Source of the DNA: an uncultured Sutterella sp.
Lineage (GTDB): Bacteria > Pseudomonadota > Gammaproteobacteria > Burkholderiales > Burkholderiaceae_F
Direction: 5' to 3'
Assembly: GCA_937943605.1 (NCBI GenBank)
Contig: CALEAW010000015.1
Coordinates: 1-29,593 of the forward strand
DNA: 29,593 nt
Made by a program: the position numbers and the translations under genes. Below, in pieces: positions 1 through 8,072 of this stretch. A model generated the notes under the pieces. That model saw nothing but the letters and a program-made list of their open reading frames with translations, was not told where the DNA came from and ran no database searches. How positions within the stretch are numbered: the first letter of the stretch is position 1; each line of letters begins with the position of its first letter.

Positions 1-130
1 CCTTACTTCCTTTCTCAGCTTCCTCTGGCGTAGCCGGAACCCACTTATTTCGATACGCCCTGATATACGTCTTCCCTTTGTTCTTATAGGACATCAATTT
101 AAGCTGAAGAATCTCTTGTCCAGTTAGCAC
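1..130 (-). CDS. N-terminal fragment of an uncharacterised, possibly transposase-like protein (cut by window edge)
   Basis: An open frame of 43 codons runs from a GTG at 130 to the window edge with no stop. A GAGG ribosome site lies 7 bases before the GTG, and a TATGAT -10-like box (minus strand, 166-161) lies about 24 bases upstream of it. The visible peptide begins VLTGQEILQL and continues with KTYIRAYRNKW. This basic, aromatic start reminds me of the N-termini of IS-type transposases, but I cannot place it in a family. Codons such as AGG, CGA, AGT and TAT are more frequent than in the neighbouring housekeeping genes, which fits mobile or acquired DNA. The alternative is a small hypothetical protein. 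The frame is fairly secure; the function is a guess. Confidence 0.4.
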   Translation of the reverse strand, partial: MLTGQEILQLKLMSYKNKGKTYIRAYRNKWVPATPEEAEKGSK

Positions 131-160
131 TTTCGCCCCTCGGTATAAATCTATCTATTT

Positions 161-166
161 ATCATA
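161..166 (-). promoter_or_regulatory. -10-like box for the left-edge gene
   Basis: On the minus strand the hexamer is TATGAT. It lies in an AT-rich stretch with a T-run about 18 bases upstream as a weak -35. Predicted transcription would start about 24 bases before the GTG at 130. It is a sequence match only. Confidence 0.25.
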
Positions 167-183
167 TTTTACTCTAGTTTTCG

Positions 184-233
184 TAAAAAAACAATAGCCC
201 TGCTAGACTTTTTGCTTGTCTGACAGGGCTATT
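184..233 (-). terminator. Rho-independent terminator-like hairpin, minus strand
   Basis: Arms 193-208 and 218-233 form a 16-base inverted repeat with one two-base mismatch (AATAGCCCTG against CAGGGCTATT plus inner TAGAC/GTCTG). In the minus direction it is followed by a T-run, the complement of the A-run at 185-191. It would stop transcripts leaving the transporter gene before the left-edge gene begins. Confidence 0.6.
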
Positions 234-300
234 AAGCCAATCGCATTATCTAGATAGTAGATTTACTGCGGAGTTCGGGTCGATCGCTAGATAGCTCACA

Positions 301-347
301 ACGGTCCTTGAGGGGCAACCCATCTCAAGGACCGTTTGCTTTTGTTT
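301..347 (+). terminator. Strong 12-bp hairpin with T-rich tail on the plus side
   Basis: ACGGTCCTTGAG (301-312) pairs perfectly with CTCAAGGACCGT (324-335). The T-rich tail is on the plus strand (TTGCTTTTGTTT), yet no plus-strand gene precedes it. It lies 23 bases past the stop of the minus-strand transporter gene, so it may instead serve that transcript, without a good U-tract. Confidence 0.45.
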
Positions 348-357
348 GAAACGCTTC

Positions 358-1230
358 TTAAGCCTTGGTCTTGTGTTCTGCTTGGATACGTAGGACAGAG
401 GCCACAATGCCCGCGATCGTCACGATCGCAATGCCTATGAGACTCAAGGTGTCGGGTGTCTCGCTAAAGAGTAGAACACCTAAGAGTAGAGCAAAAGGAA
501 TCCCCGAAAACTGAAAGACCGCATTGAGAATCGGGTGACCGCCCGACCAAGCAGCTGTGAGCGCTAATTGCGCAAAGGTGCCCGTCAAGGCAATGGCCGC
601 TAAAAGCCAAAGACCTTCAGTTGTGTGAGAGGCAAAGCCTAGCCAAGCAGTTACAAGCCCACCGACGAGAGTCCCAGAAAGGGTGAAATAAAAGACGATA
701 CGCTCACGAGGTTCACGAAGTTGTGAGAGATGGCGAATCATAAAGTCAGCCGCCCCACCGGTGAGCCCAGTCAAGATACCCATCGTCGCATCAAAGCCAT
801 TGGCAATGCCAAAGTCGGGGCGCAAAATGAGGAGCACGCCCCCAAAGCCAACGAGTACCGCACTCAAGAGTTTGAAGTCTAGTGGGCTACGTGAGAGCAA
901 TAAGCCAATCGATAAAAAGAGGCAGAACCACAAGGGTGACGTGTAAGTCAAGGTTTGGGCTGTCGCAATCGGCATGACGGCCAAAATGTAAACGCCTAAC
1001 GTAATGCATGTGGTGCCAATTGCACAACGCAATAGATGTCGCCACGGGTAGGTGGTTTTGATGGTTTGTCCGCTACGCTTTAACAAAATAAAGCAAAGTG
1101 CCACGCCAAAAAGCGAACGATAAAAGATGATTTCAAAGATGCCGTAGTGGGTGGCAGCAGCTTTTGTGGCGGCTGCCATCAGCGTAAAAAGGAGCGTTGC
1201 AACGAGCATCCAAAGACTTCTAATGGTCAT
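358..1230 (-). CDS. EamA/DMT-superfamily permease
   Basis: An inner-membrane protein of about 290 residues, almost entirely hydrophobic, with about ten predicted transmembrane segments arranged as two tandem EamA repeats. This is the usual size and build of drug/metabolite transporter family exporters. The substrate cannot be read from sequence; related proteins export amino acids, nucleobases or other metabolites. I chose the ATG at 1230 (MTIRSLWML), which follows the gluQ stop by two bases. An in-frame ATG at 1257 would add nine residues and overlap gluQ. The near-abutment suggests co-transcription with gluQ. The C-terminus is a short basic cytoplasmic tail. Confidence 0.85.
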   Translation of the reverse strand: MTIRSLWMLVATLLFTLMAAATKAAATHYGIFEIIFYRSLFGVALCFILLKRSGQTIKTTYPWRHLLRCAIGTTCITLGVYILAVMPIATAQTLTYTSPLWFCLFLSIGLLLSRSPLDFKLLSAVLVGFGGVLLILRPDFGIANGFDATMGILTGLTGGAADFMIRHLSQLREPRERIVFYFTLSGTLVGGLVTAWLGFASHTTEGLWLLAAIALTGTFAQLALTAAWSGGHPILNAVFQFSGIPFALLLGVLLFSETPDTLSLIGIAIVTIAGIVASVLRIQAEHKTKA

Positions 1231-1232
1231 TG

Positions 1233-2108
1233 TTATTGTCCAAAGCGGGCTTGCCAAAGGGGTAGAGCGGTACGCCAGAAGTCGGCAATCGAATCTGCGC
1301 CCAAGGTTGGGAACCCTAAATGTGTCCAGGCGTGCTCGAGTTCGCCCATCAGATCATCGGGGTTGAGTGGGGTTGCGCCTTGTTGTTTTGAGAGCTTTTG
1401 ACCGTCGTGATTGAGCACCAAAGGCAAATGGCAATAACGAGGCACCGTGCCTCCTAACGCACGAATGAGTGCAATTTGTCGTGGCGTGTTGTCAAGAAGA
1501 TCAGCACCACGCACCACATCGGTGACCCCTGCTTCAATGTCATCGGTGATGGCGGCGAGTTGGTAGGCCCATAAGCCGTCAGCGCGTTTAAGGACAAAGT
1601 CTCCAACTTCACGCTCAACGTTTTGCGTATAGACACCGCACAAGCGATCAGTAAAGGTGATAGGGTCTGCGGTCGTTCTAAATCGAATGGCGCGTACGGG
1701 ACGCCCGTGTGTGCCTTCGCGGCAGGTACCTGGATATACCGAAGGAGCGAGCCCTAAAGCGACGGCGCGTGCCGCGGCTTCTTTACGTGAACAAGCACAC
1801 CCGTAGACCAAACCTTGAGTGTCTAAATGCGCTAAGGCCGCTTCATAAGCGTCATAGCGATCATGTTGCCAAACCACGGGTTCGTCGGATGTGAGACCTA
1901 AACGAAAGAGCGTATCAAGAATGGCTTCACCCGCACCCGGAATATCGCGCGGCGGATCGATATCTTCAATGCGAATAAGCCAAAGGCCGTCATGGGCACG
2001 TGCATCTAAAAAGCTTGCCATAGCAGCGACGAGGCTACCGGCATGAAGTGCGCCTGTGGGCGAAGGGGCAAAGCGTCCACGATAGGTTGAGGGAGTTGTA
2101 TGAGACAT
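1233..2108 (-). CDS. gluQ: Glutamyl-Q tRNA(Asp) synthetase
   Basis: GluQ-RS activates glutamate and attaches it to the queuosine base at position 34 of tRNA-Asp, a wobble-base modification. The protein has 291 residues, the usual length, and resembles the catalytic half of glutamyl-tRNA synthetase without an anticodon-binding domain. Visible motifs are RGRFAPSPTGALHAGSL near the N-terminus (the HIGH-type ATP site is LHAG), RIEDIDPPR, a zinc-site region with CACS and a later Cys in YPGTC, and QKLSKQ as the KMSKS-type loop. It lies just downstream of the rne terminator, with only about 12 bases between the terminator T-tract and its ATG. Its own promoter is therefore unclear and it may depend on read-through from rne. 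The transporter gene follows two bases later. Confidence 0.93.
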   Translation of the reverse strand: MSHTTPSTYRGRFAPSPTGALHAGSLVAAMASFLDARAHDGLWLIRIEDIDPPRDIPGAGEAILDTLFRLGLTSDEPVVWQHDRYDAYEAALAHLDTQGLVYGCACSRKEAAARAVALGLAPSVYPGTCREGTHGRPVRAIRFRTTADPITFTDRLCGVYTQNVEREVGDFVLKRADGLWAYQLAAITDDIEAGVTDVVRGADLLDNTPRQIALIRALGGTVPRYCHLPLVLNHDGQKLSKQQGATPLNPDDLMGELEHAWTHLGFPTLGADSIADFWRTALPLWQARFGQ

Positions 2109-2111
2109 GGG

Positions 2112-2156
2112 GTCAAAAACGAAACAAAACGGGCGCCGCTTTTTGGACGGCGCCCG
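2112..2156 (-). terminator. Rho-independent terminator of rne
   Basis: CGGGCGCCG (2130-2138) pairs with CGGCGCCCG (2148-2156) across a 9-base loop. On the minus strand the stem is followed by TTTTGTTTCGTTTTT. It lies 30 bases past the rne stop. Confidence 0.85.
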
Positions 2157-2185
2157 TAAGGCCTTGCGATTAAGGTGCCGTCCCG

Positions 2186-5100
2186 TTAGGCACGGGTATG
2201 GACCTGAATGAGCGGCTCTTCAGCGATCGCTGCTGGTGCCGTGTAGGGGCGACCAGGATAGCGAACCGCTTCGTAGACGACAGGCTTGCAGAGCTCAGGA
2301 CGCGTATGCACCTGTTGAAGGGCAACCGCTTCGTCAGCGTCGGCACGCACAGGCGTTGGACGACCGCTATAGCGAACGACTTCGTAGCCCTTGAAGGTGA
2401 CCAATTCAGGCTTGGTGTGAACCTGAACTAAGCCTGCGCGCTCAAGGTTTTCAGCGAGCCCTTCAGCGACGTCATGATGAGCTGGTTGCGTTGCAACTGG
2501 CGTCACGACGTCGGTCGTTACCGGTTCGACTTCTACTGTGGGAGTAGTTTCAGTGACCGTTTCGACGGCGACCGTTGTATCTGCCACAACAGGTTGCGTC
2601 ATTTCAACCGCTTCAGTTGGTTCGACAGTAACGTCAGACTGAGTTTCGGCTTGCGTTTCAGTCTGCTGAGCAGCCTTCTGAAGGCGCTTGACTTCCTGAG
2701 CGGCTAGCGTGGCCAAACGTTCGAGCGGCGTCGGTTCATAGACGATACCGGCAACGGCTTCAGCGATCGGCTTCATATGGGTCTTGACCGCTGGATCTCC
2801 CTTCTTGCCACGACGTGTACGGCGTGCACGTCGTTCAGAGAGTTCAAGCTGCTCCGTAATATAAAGCGCGACATCGGCCATGCTTGGCGCGTCCTTTTTG
2901 GAGTCTTCTACTTCGACGGGCGTATCCGCCTTCGTTTCGGCGGGCTTTACGGCCTGCGTGGGCTTAGGGCTTTTACGCGTTTCGATCTGAACGAGAGGTT
3001 CGTTCGTCTGATCAGCTTCATAGTGAACAGGCTTACGACCGCGAGGCGTATGGTCGGCGTAGTCCGACGGTTCAGCCTTCGTTTTCGTTTCGATCTGAAC
3101 GAGACCCGAGGACTCAATCGGAAGGTTAAAGGTCAGTTCAGACGGTTTAGCCGCGTCTTGTACCTTGGTTTCGACCTTGGCGTCCTTCGCTTCAACCTTC
3201 TGTTCTTGAGCAACGATCGGGGCTGCGGCCTTTACTTCAGTCTCAACGTCAGCCTTCGCTTCCGGCTTGACTTCAGACACTGAGTCAGTTACGGGTTTCG
3301 TTTCAACCTCAGCAACCACTGGAGTAGCTTCGACCTGAGTCACCATTTCAGCAACGACTTCAGTGACTTCTGCCGTTTCAGCCTTGACGTCTTCTTTTTC
3401 AGCGACAGCGACCGCTTGGTCGTCAGTCGTCTGCGTGTCAGTCGCTGTGGCTTCAGCCGTCTGCTCGGCCCCCGTCTTACTACGACGGCGACGACGCGTA
3501 CGGCGGCGACGGGTTTCGCCCTGCGTTTCTTCAGCGACTTCTTCGCCTTCAGGACGCTGGGGGTCGACCACGGTTTCTTCGGTCACCGGGGTGGCTGGTT
3601 CAATGTCAGCCTTAACGGGTTCGACCGAGGCTTGCACTTCTGGCGTGAGGGCAACCACTTCAGGCATCTGAGCGACATCAGTCGTCACGGGCGTTTCAGG
3701 CGTATTGGTTTGCGTTTCGTCCGTCGGACGGCGACGACGAGAGCGACGACGCGTTGTGCGATCAGCGCCTTCGGCCTTCGGCGTAGAGGCTTCAACAACG
3801 GCTGGCGCTTCTACCGGACGACGAGCTGGACGTTCGCGACGCTTCTTTTCTTCAACACGCTCTTCAACCTTTTCGGTCTTTTCAGTCTGTTCGGTTCGTT
3901 CATTGTTGACACGACGCGTACGCGTAGATTCGCGACGATTGTTGCGACGACCGCGACGACGATCTTCACGAGCGTGTCCCTTTTCTTTCTTTTCTTCAGG
4001 CTTCTTGACTTCTTCTTCCTTCTTTTCAGCAGGTTCTTCGTCTTTGTTACCAAAGAAGAAGCTGATGATGCGAGAGAAGAGCCCCTTCTGCGGCGTGACA
4101 GGCTGAAGTTGGACGGCCTTGTTGGTGTCGTCCTTTTCTTCCTTCGTCACGGTCGGATGGATAGGCGCTGGATCACGCGGCAACACATTTTTGATGACCG
4201 GAACTTGCTTCGGACGTTGCGGCTTATCTTCTTGGCTCTTGAGCGCATACGGGTCGTCAGCTACAGTCGTCACATCTTCGGCGCGGTTAAAGCTCGGCGT
4301 CGCATCTTCAAGACGTTCGTCATCCTGACGGAGACGTTCGATATGGTAGTGCGGCGTTTCAAGATGCGTATTCGGGATCAGTACGATCGGCACACGATGA
4401 CGGGCTTCAAGCTTCGTGATGTCGTTACGCTTTTCGTTCAAGAGGAACGTGGCAACGTCCACTGGCACCTGAGCGTGCACGGCACCCGTGCCTTCCTTCA
4501 TGGCTTCTTCTTGGAGGATACGAAGCACCTGCAAGGCGCAGCTTTCTGTGTCACGGATAACGCCAACACCATTACAGCGCGGGCAGGTGATGTGACTACC
4601 TTCAGAGAGGGCTGGACGCAGACGCTGACGAGAGAGTTCCATCAAGCCAAAGCGGCTGATCTTAGCCATCTGAACACGAGCGCGGTCATAGCGCAAAGCG
4701 TCCTTCAAACGCTGTTCAACGGCACGCTGATTCTTTGCATCAGCCATGTCGATAAAGTCGATGACAATCAGGCCACCTAAGTCACGCAAACGCATCTGAC
4801 GAGCCACTTCATCGGCGGCTTCGCAGTTTGTACGGAAAGCGGTTTCTTCGATGTCAGCACCGCGCGTAGCACGGGCAGAGTTCACGTCGACGGCGACGAG
4901 GGCTTCGGTGTGGTCGATCACGATAGCGCCACCCGAGGGCAACGGCACCGTACGGGAATAAGCGGTTTCGATCTGATGCTCGATCTGGAAGCGCGTAAAG
5001 AGCGGAATGTCTTCACGATAACGCTTGACGCGATTGACCATGTCAGGCATTACGTGCGCCATGAATTGGCGAGCTTGTTCGTAGATTTCGTCTGTATCAA

Positions 5101-5878
5101 CGAGCACTTCACCGATATCGGGCTGGAAGTAGTCGCGAATGGCGCGAACCACAAGGTTCGATTCTTCAACGATCAAGAAGGGCGGCGGATTGACGCGACG
5201 CAATGGACGACCGTCAGCCACGGCGGTCTTCACTAAGGTCGTTGTGCGAAGGCCATTTTCTTCACGCTGTAATTCGTACTGCGGGGTTGCGGCCTCCGAG
5301 ATGGCTTCCCAGAGCTTCAAGAGGTAGTTCAAGTCCCACTGCAACTCTTCGGTCGTGCGACCGATGCCAGCCGTACGAGCAATGGTCGACATGCCGTGCG
5401 GCAAGTCGAGCTTTTCCATGGCTTCACGAAGTTCCTGACGCTCTTCGCCCTCGATACGGCGAGAGACGCCACCACCACGTGGGTTATTGGGCATCAAAAC
5501 GAGATAGCGACCTGCCAAGCTGATAAACGTGGTGAGGGCAGCCCCCTTGTTGCCACGTTCTTCTTTTTCAACCTGAACGATGAGTTCTTGACCTTCGGTG
5601 ATGGCATCACGAATCGAACACGAACGCACATCAAGGCCTTCTTTGAAGTAGGCGCGAGAGATTTCTTTGAAGGGAAGGAAGCCGTGACGTTCTTCGCCAT
5701 AGTTAACGAAGCAGGCTTCAAGGCTGGGTTCAATACGGGTAACAACACCCTTGTAGATATTGGATTTGCGGGCTTCGCGACCGACTGTTTCAATATCAAT
5801 GTCGATCAGCTTTTGACCGTCAACAATGCCAACACGTGTTTCTTCAGCGTGTGTGGCATTAAAAAGCATGCGCTTCAT
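2186..5878 (-). CDS. rne: Ribonuclease E
   Basis: RNase E is the essential endonuclease of mRNA turnover and rRNA/tRNA processing and the core of the degradosome. I chose the ATG at 5878 (MKRMLFNATH), which matches the conserved family start and has AGGAG ten bases upstream. The frame extends 25 codons further up without homology. The product is 1230 residues, longer than the ~1060 of E. coli. The N-terminal half has the S1 domain (about 38-120), the DNase I-like catalytic region with VAVDVNSA and IVIDFIDM acidic motifs, and the CPRC zinc-link (C432, C435) that joins dimers into a tetramer. The C-terminal ~700 residues are low-complexity: a hydrophobic amphipathic segment GLFSRIISFFFG near residue 600, the likely membrane anchor; three Arg-rich patches that probably bind RNA; long E/V/T/K-rich stretches; and five copies of a short LVQIET/LVQVHT motif. 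A terminator follows. Confidence 0.96.
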   Translation of the reverse strand: MKRMLFNATHAEETRVGIVDGQKLIDIDIETVGREARKSNIYKGVVTRIEPSLEACFVNYGEERHGFLPFKEISRAYFKEGLDVRSCSIRDAITEGQELIVQVEKEERGNKGAALTTFISLAGRYLVLMPNNPRGGGVSRRIEGEERQELREAMEKLDLPHGMSTIARTAGIGRTTEELQWDLNYLLKLWEAISEAATPQYELQREENGLRTTTLVKTAVADGRPLRRVNPPPFLIVEESNLVVRAIRDYFQPDIGEVLVDTDEIYEQARQFMAHVMPDMVNRVKRYREDIPLFTRFQIEHQIETAYSRTVPLPSGGAIVIDHTEALVAVDVNSARATRGADIEETAFRTNCEAADEVARQMRLRDLGGLIVIDFIDMADAKNQRAVEQRLKDALRYDRARVQMAKISRFGLMELSRQRLRPALSEGSHITCPRCNGVGVIRDTESCALQVLRILQEEAMKEGTGAVHAQVPVDVATFLLNEKRNDITKLEARHRVPIVLIPNTHLETPHYHIERLRQDDERLEDATPSFNRAEDVTTVADDPYALKSQEDKPQRPKQVPVIKNVLPRDPAPIHPTVTKEEKDDTNKAVQLQPVTPQKGLFSRIISFFFGNKDEEPAEKKEEEVKKPEEKKEKGHAREDRRRGRRNNRRESTRTRRVNNERTEQTEKTEKVEERVEEKKRRERPARRPVEAPAVVEASTPKAEGADRTTRRRSRRRRPTDETQTNTPETPVTTDVAQMPEVVALTPEVQASVEPVKADIEPATPVTEETVVDPQRPEGEEVAEETQGETRRRRTRRRRRSKTGAEQTAEATATDTQTTDDQAVAVAEKEDVKAETAEVTEVVAEMVTQVEATPVVAEVETKPVTDSVSEVKPEAKADVETEVKAAAPIVAQEQKVEAKDAKVETKVQDAAKPSELTFNLPIESSGLVQIETKTKAEPSDYADHTPRGRKPVHYEADQTNEPLVQIETRKSPKPTQAVKPAETKADTPVEVEDSKKDAPSMADVALYITEQLELSERRARRTRRGKKGDPAVKTHMKPIAEAVAGIVYEPTPLERLATLAAQEVKRLQKAAQQTETQAETQSDVTVEPTEAVEMTQPVVADTTVAVETVTETTPTVEVEPVTTDVVTPVATQPAHHDVAEGLAENLERAGLVQVHTKPELVTFKGYEVVRYSGRPTPVRADADEAVALQQVHTRPELCKPVVYEAVRYPGRPYTAPAAIAEEPLIQVHTRA

Positions 5879-7053
5879 GGGGATAGCACTCCTGCCGCCA
5901 CTAACGCGGGCGGACTTTGGGCGTGCCTTGAAAGCGTAGATTAGCCTGTCCAAAGTGAGACTTCGGGCAACGGCAAAGGCGAAAAGAGGTCATGAAGACG
6001 TCCATCGATGGAGTCGTCGCCCAAGACAAGGGCGGACTCATCTACGTTGATGTCCTCTCTTCGTTAATGGCATCAAAAGAATCCCGAAAGGGAACAATCT
6101 CAGCGAGACCTCTTTTGAGCCAGCCGTCCTGGTTGCTGTCGGGAGCGTCACGGCGCTGTGTCTACCCCAAACCAATAGGGTAACTGGGGAGAGTCAACGC
6201 TATACGCATTACGAACGATAGCTGCTCAATCCCTCACAGCATCCGAGCCTTTTTCTTTTGATGAAATCAAGAAAAAGTCCGTCGGTGCATTCGCTGATAA
6301 GTCTCATCAGAGCATTTTTCAGACCACACAGATGATCCAACGTCAACCGATTGTTTGGTGCGCTCTAACCGTTGGTTCTGTGAACAACGGGAGCTGCGGT
6401 TCAAACATGGCGTTGTCGGGAAAAGGGCTTCATCCCCTTCATAATTCCCGATCAGGGGTCCGCTCTAATGAGGCTGACAGCCCAAAGCGGCAGACAAGTT
6501 AATCTTTCTATTCTTGGCAACGAGGTCGAAAACATTTCGACCGTCGCTTGTGGATTGATGCAACGCGTTAACGAACGCTGGCGTGATGTCGAAGCATTTA
6601 TTCTGGAAACATCGAACGGCGAACACGGTCAAACCAAATGAAGGGAAGGGCTACGCTTTCTGACCGCATCTGGCGGTAACAGCGCTCAAGCATCTGTCCA
6701 CATCGGGCTTTCATAAAAGCACTTCGCGACGTGCGTTGCGAGCTTAGTAGCAAGCTTCATTCATCGGTGTGACGTCTCGGCGTCGAGTCCATTTGGATGA
6801 CGACAAACGCAACCAAGCCGTTCGGTACGTGTTGTACCAGACCACTTGTTGAAAAAATCGTTAATCTCACCGCTCCCGTCAGAGAGCCGCGAGTACAAAA
6901 AACAGTGAAAACGTGAGAAAATGCGCATCACGATGTAGTGTCACTGCTACATCAGCGCCTGACGGGGCGCGACCTCGTCACGTTTTGTCAAATGGATCAA
7001 AAAAGAGACAATTAAAAGGTCTTTTATTTGATCATAACTAGCAAGTATAAACG
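5879..7053. other. Long non-coding region between divergent rne and rluC; structured rne leader
   Basis: About 1.17 kb with no convincing gene; short frames here lack start signals and recognisable products. The stretch should contain the rne promoter and 5' leader (minus) and the rluC promoter (plus). Inverted repeats seen: palindrome TCCATCGATGGA (6001-6012); a stem 6011-6039 (GAGTC..GCCC/GGGC..GACTC); a compound hairpin 6416-6451 (TCGGGAA/TTCCCGA enclosing AAGGG/CCCTT); an 8-bp stem with a 3-base loop (6524-6531 with 6535-6542); 6932-6938 with 6947-6953; and 6875-6882 with 6959-6966 enclosing it. In E. coli the rne leader is about 360 nt and mediates autoregulation by RNase E; a similar role is inferred here. 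Confidence 0.6.
6985..7012 (+). promoter_or_regulatory. Candidate sigma-70 promoter for rluC
   Basis: TTGTCA (6985-6990) and GACAAT (7007-7012) are separated by 16 bases. This gives a start near 7019, about 35 bases before the first rluC ATG. The -10 match is four of six. It is a pattern match only. Confidence 0.3.
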
Positions 7054-8067
7054 ATGACAGAGCAAAACAAAGCAGAAATTACAATCTACCCGTCATCTCG
7101 CGTGAATGCGATGAATACCGAGAAGGTCAATTGGATTCGAATTGGTCCCGATGCTGATGGTCAGCGTGTCGATAATTATTTGATGAAAGTTGCCCGTGGG
7201 GTGCCTAAAAGCCATATTTATCGTATTGTTCGAGGTGGCGAAGTGCGTGTCAATAAGAGCCGCGTCAAAGCTGAGACCAAGTTGGTCGAAGGGGATTTGT
7301 TGCGCGTGCCGCCTATTCGCATCTCTCAAAAAGCCCAACATAAGCCAGCAGCTGTGCCTTTAGCTGAGGGTGTGTTGCCAGTCCTTTATGAGGACCGCCA
7401 TCTCTTAATTGTCAATAAACCCTCCGGCATTGCAGCGCATGGCGGCTCTGGGATTTCTCATGGTCTTATTGAACGCTTGCGTGCAACGCGCCCTGACGAA
7501 CCTTTTTTAGAGTTGGCTCACCGATTAGACCGCGAGACCTCTGGCGCCATCATCGTGTGCCGTAGCCGTAAGGCATTGGTGCGCTTACACGACATGATGA
7601 AAGAGGGGGGCGGCATCGAAAAGCACTATCGACTTTTAGTGAAGGGCGATTGGGTGAACGACCGTCAGCACGTCAAAAAGCCCTTGGCTCGCTACTTGTT
7701 GCCGTCGGGTGAACGCCGTGTGCGTGTAGATCCTGTTGAAGGGCAGGCCGCACACACGATCTTTACGTTATTAAAGCGTTATGGCGACGTGAGTTTTTTA
7801 GACGCTGAACTCAAAACGGGACGCACGCATCAGATTCGTGTTCATGCCCTTTCGCAAGGGTACCCTCTAGTGGGTGACGATAAGTACGGGGATTTCGAAT
7901 TTAATAAGGCGGTGTCGCATGGCGTACTCGGTGCCCCTTTGAAGCGCATGTTCCTTCATGCGGCTGAACTAAAGTTCGTGCACCCTGTGACGGGAGAACC
8001 TTTGCATATTCAAGCCCCGATGCCAGATGACTGTGTGGCTCTTTTGAAGGCCTTAAATGGGAGATAA
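7054..8067 (+). CDS. rluC: 23S rRNA pseudouridine synthase, RluC type
   Basis: RluC isomerises uridines 955, 2504 and 2580 of 23S rRNA to pseudouridine. The protein has an N-terminal S4 RNA-binding domain (DGQRVDNYL through RVNKSRVK, roughly residues 30-85 from the first ATG). The RluA-family catalytic domain carries HRLDRETSG, whose Asp is the catalytic residue, and later KTGRTHQIRVH. The first ATG at 7054 gives 337 residues. E. coli RluC aligns best from the ATG at 7111 (MNTEKVNW), and a GTG at 7102 is also in frame. None of these has a clear ribosome site, so the start is uncertain. It is divergent from rne, the standard gene order in beta- and gammaproteobacteria, and probably forms an operon with the following HAD phosphatase gene (5-base gap). 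Confidence 0.92.
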   Translation: MTEQNKAEITIYPSSRVNAMNTEKVNWIRIGPDADGQRVDNYLMKVARGVPKSHIYRIVRGGEVRVNKSRVKAETKLVEGDLLRVPPIRISQKAQHKPAAVPLAEGVLPVLYEDRHLLIVNKPSGIAAHGGSGISHGLIERLRATRPDEPFLELAHRLDRETSGAIIVCRSRKALVRLHDMMKEGGGIEKHYRLLVKGDWVNDRQHVKKPLARYLLPSGERRVRVDPVEGQAAHTIFTLLKRYGDVSFLDAELKTGRTHQIRVHALSQGYPLVGDDKYGDFEFNKAVSHGVLGAPLKRMFLHAAELKFVHPVTGEPLHIQAPMPDDCVALLKALNGR

Positions 8068-8072
8068 ACAAA

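Noticed and set aside
240..300. Possible tRNA or tRNA-like attachment site (GTTCGGGTCGATC)
   Set aside because: The T-loop-like string lacks a pairing T-stem and there is no acceptor, D or anticodon arm around it.
2190..4060. Repetitive Arg-rich and Val/Thr/Glu-rich DNA as a tandem repeat or mobile element
   Set aside because: It is in frame throughout and is the expected disordered scaffold of RNase E. Only the short C-terminal motif was kept as a finding.
3416..4780. Plus-strand open frame of 454 codons opposite rne
   Set aside because: It lies within the low-complexity RNase E scaffold region. The product is Phe/Arg/Thr-rich repeats that reverse-translate the E/V/T/K-rich tail; the rne frame is certain.
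5992..6183. 63-codon plus-strand frame in the rne-rluC gap
   Set aside because: No ribosome site, no recognisable product, and it spans the hairpins that fit an rne leader.
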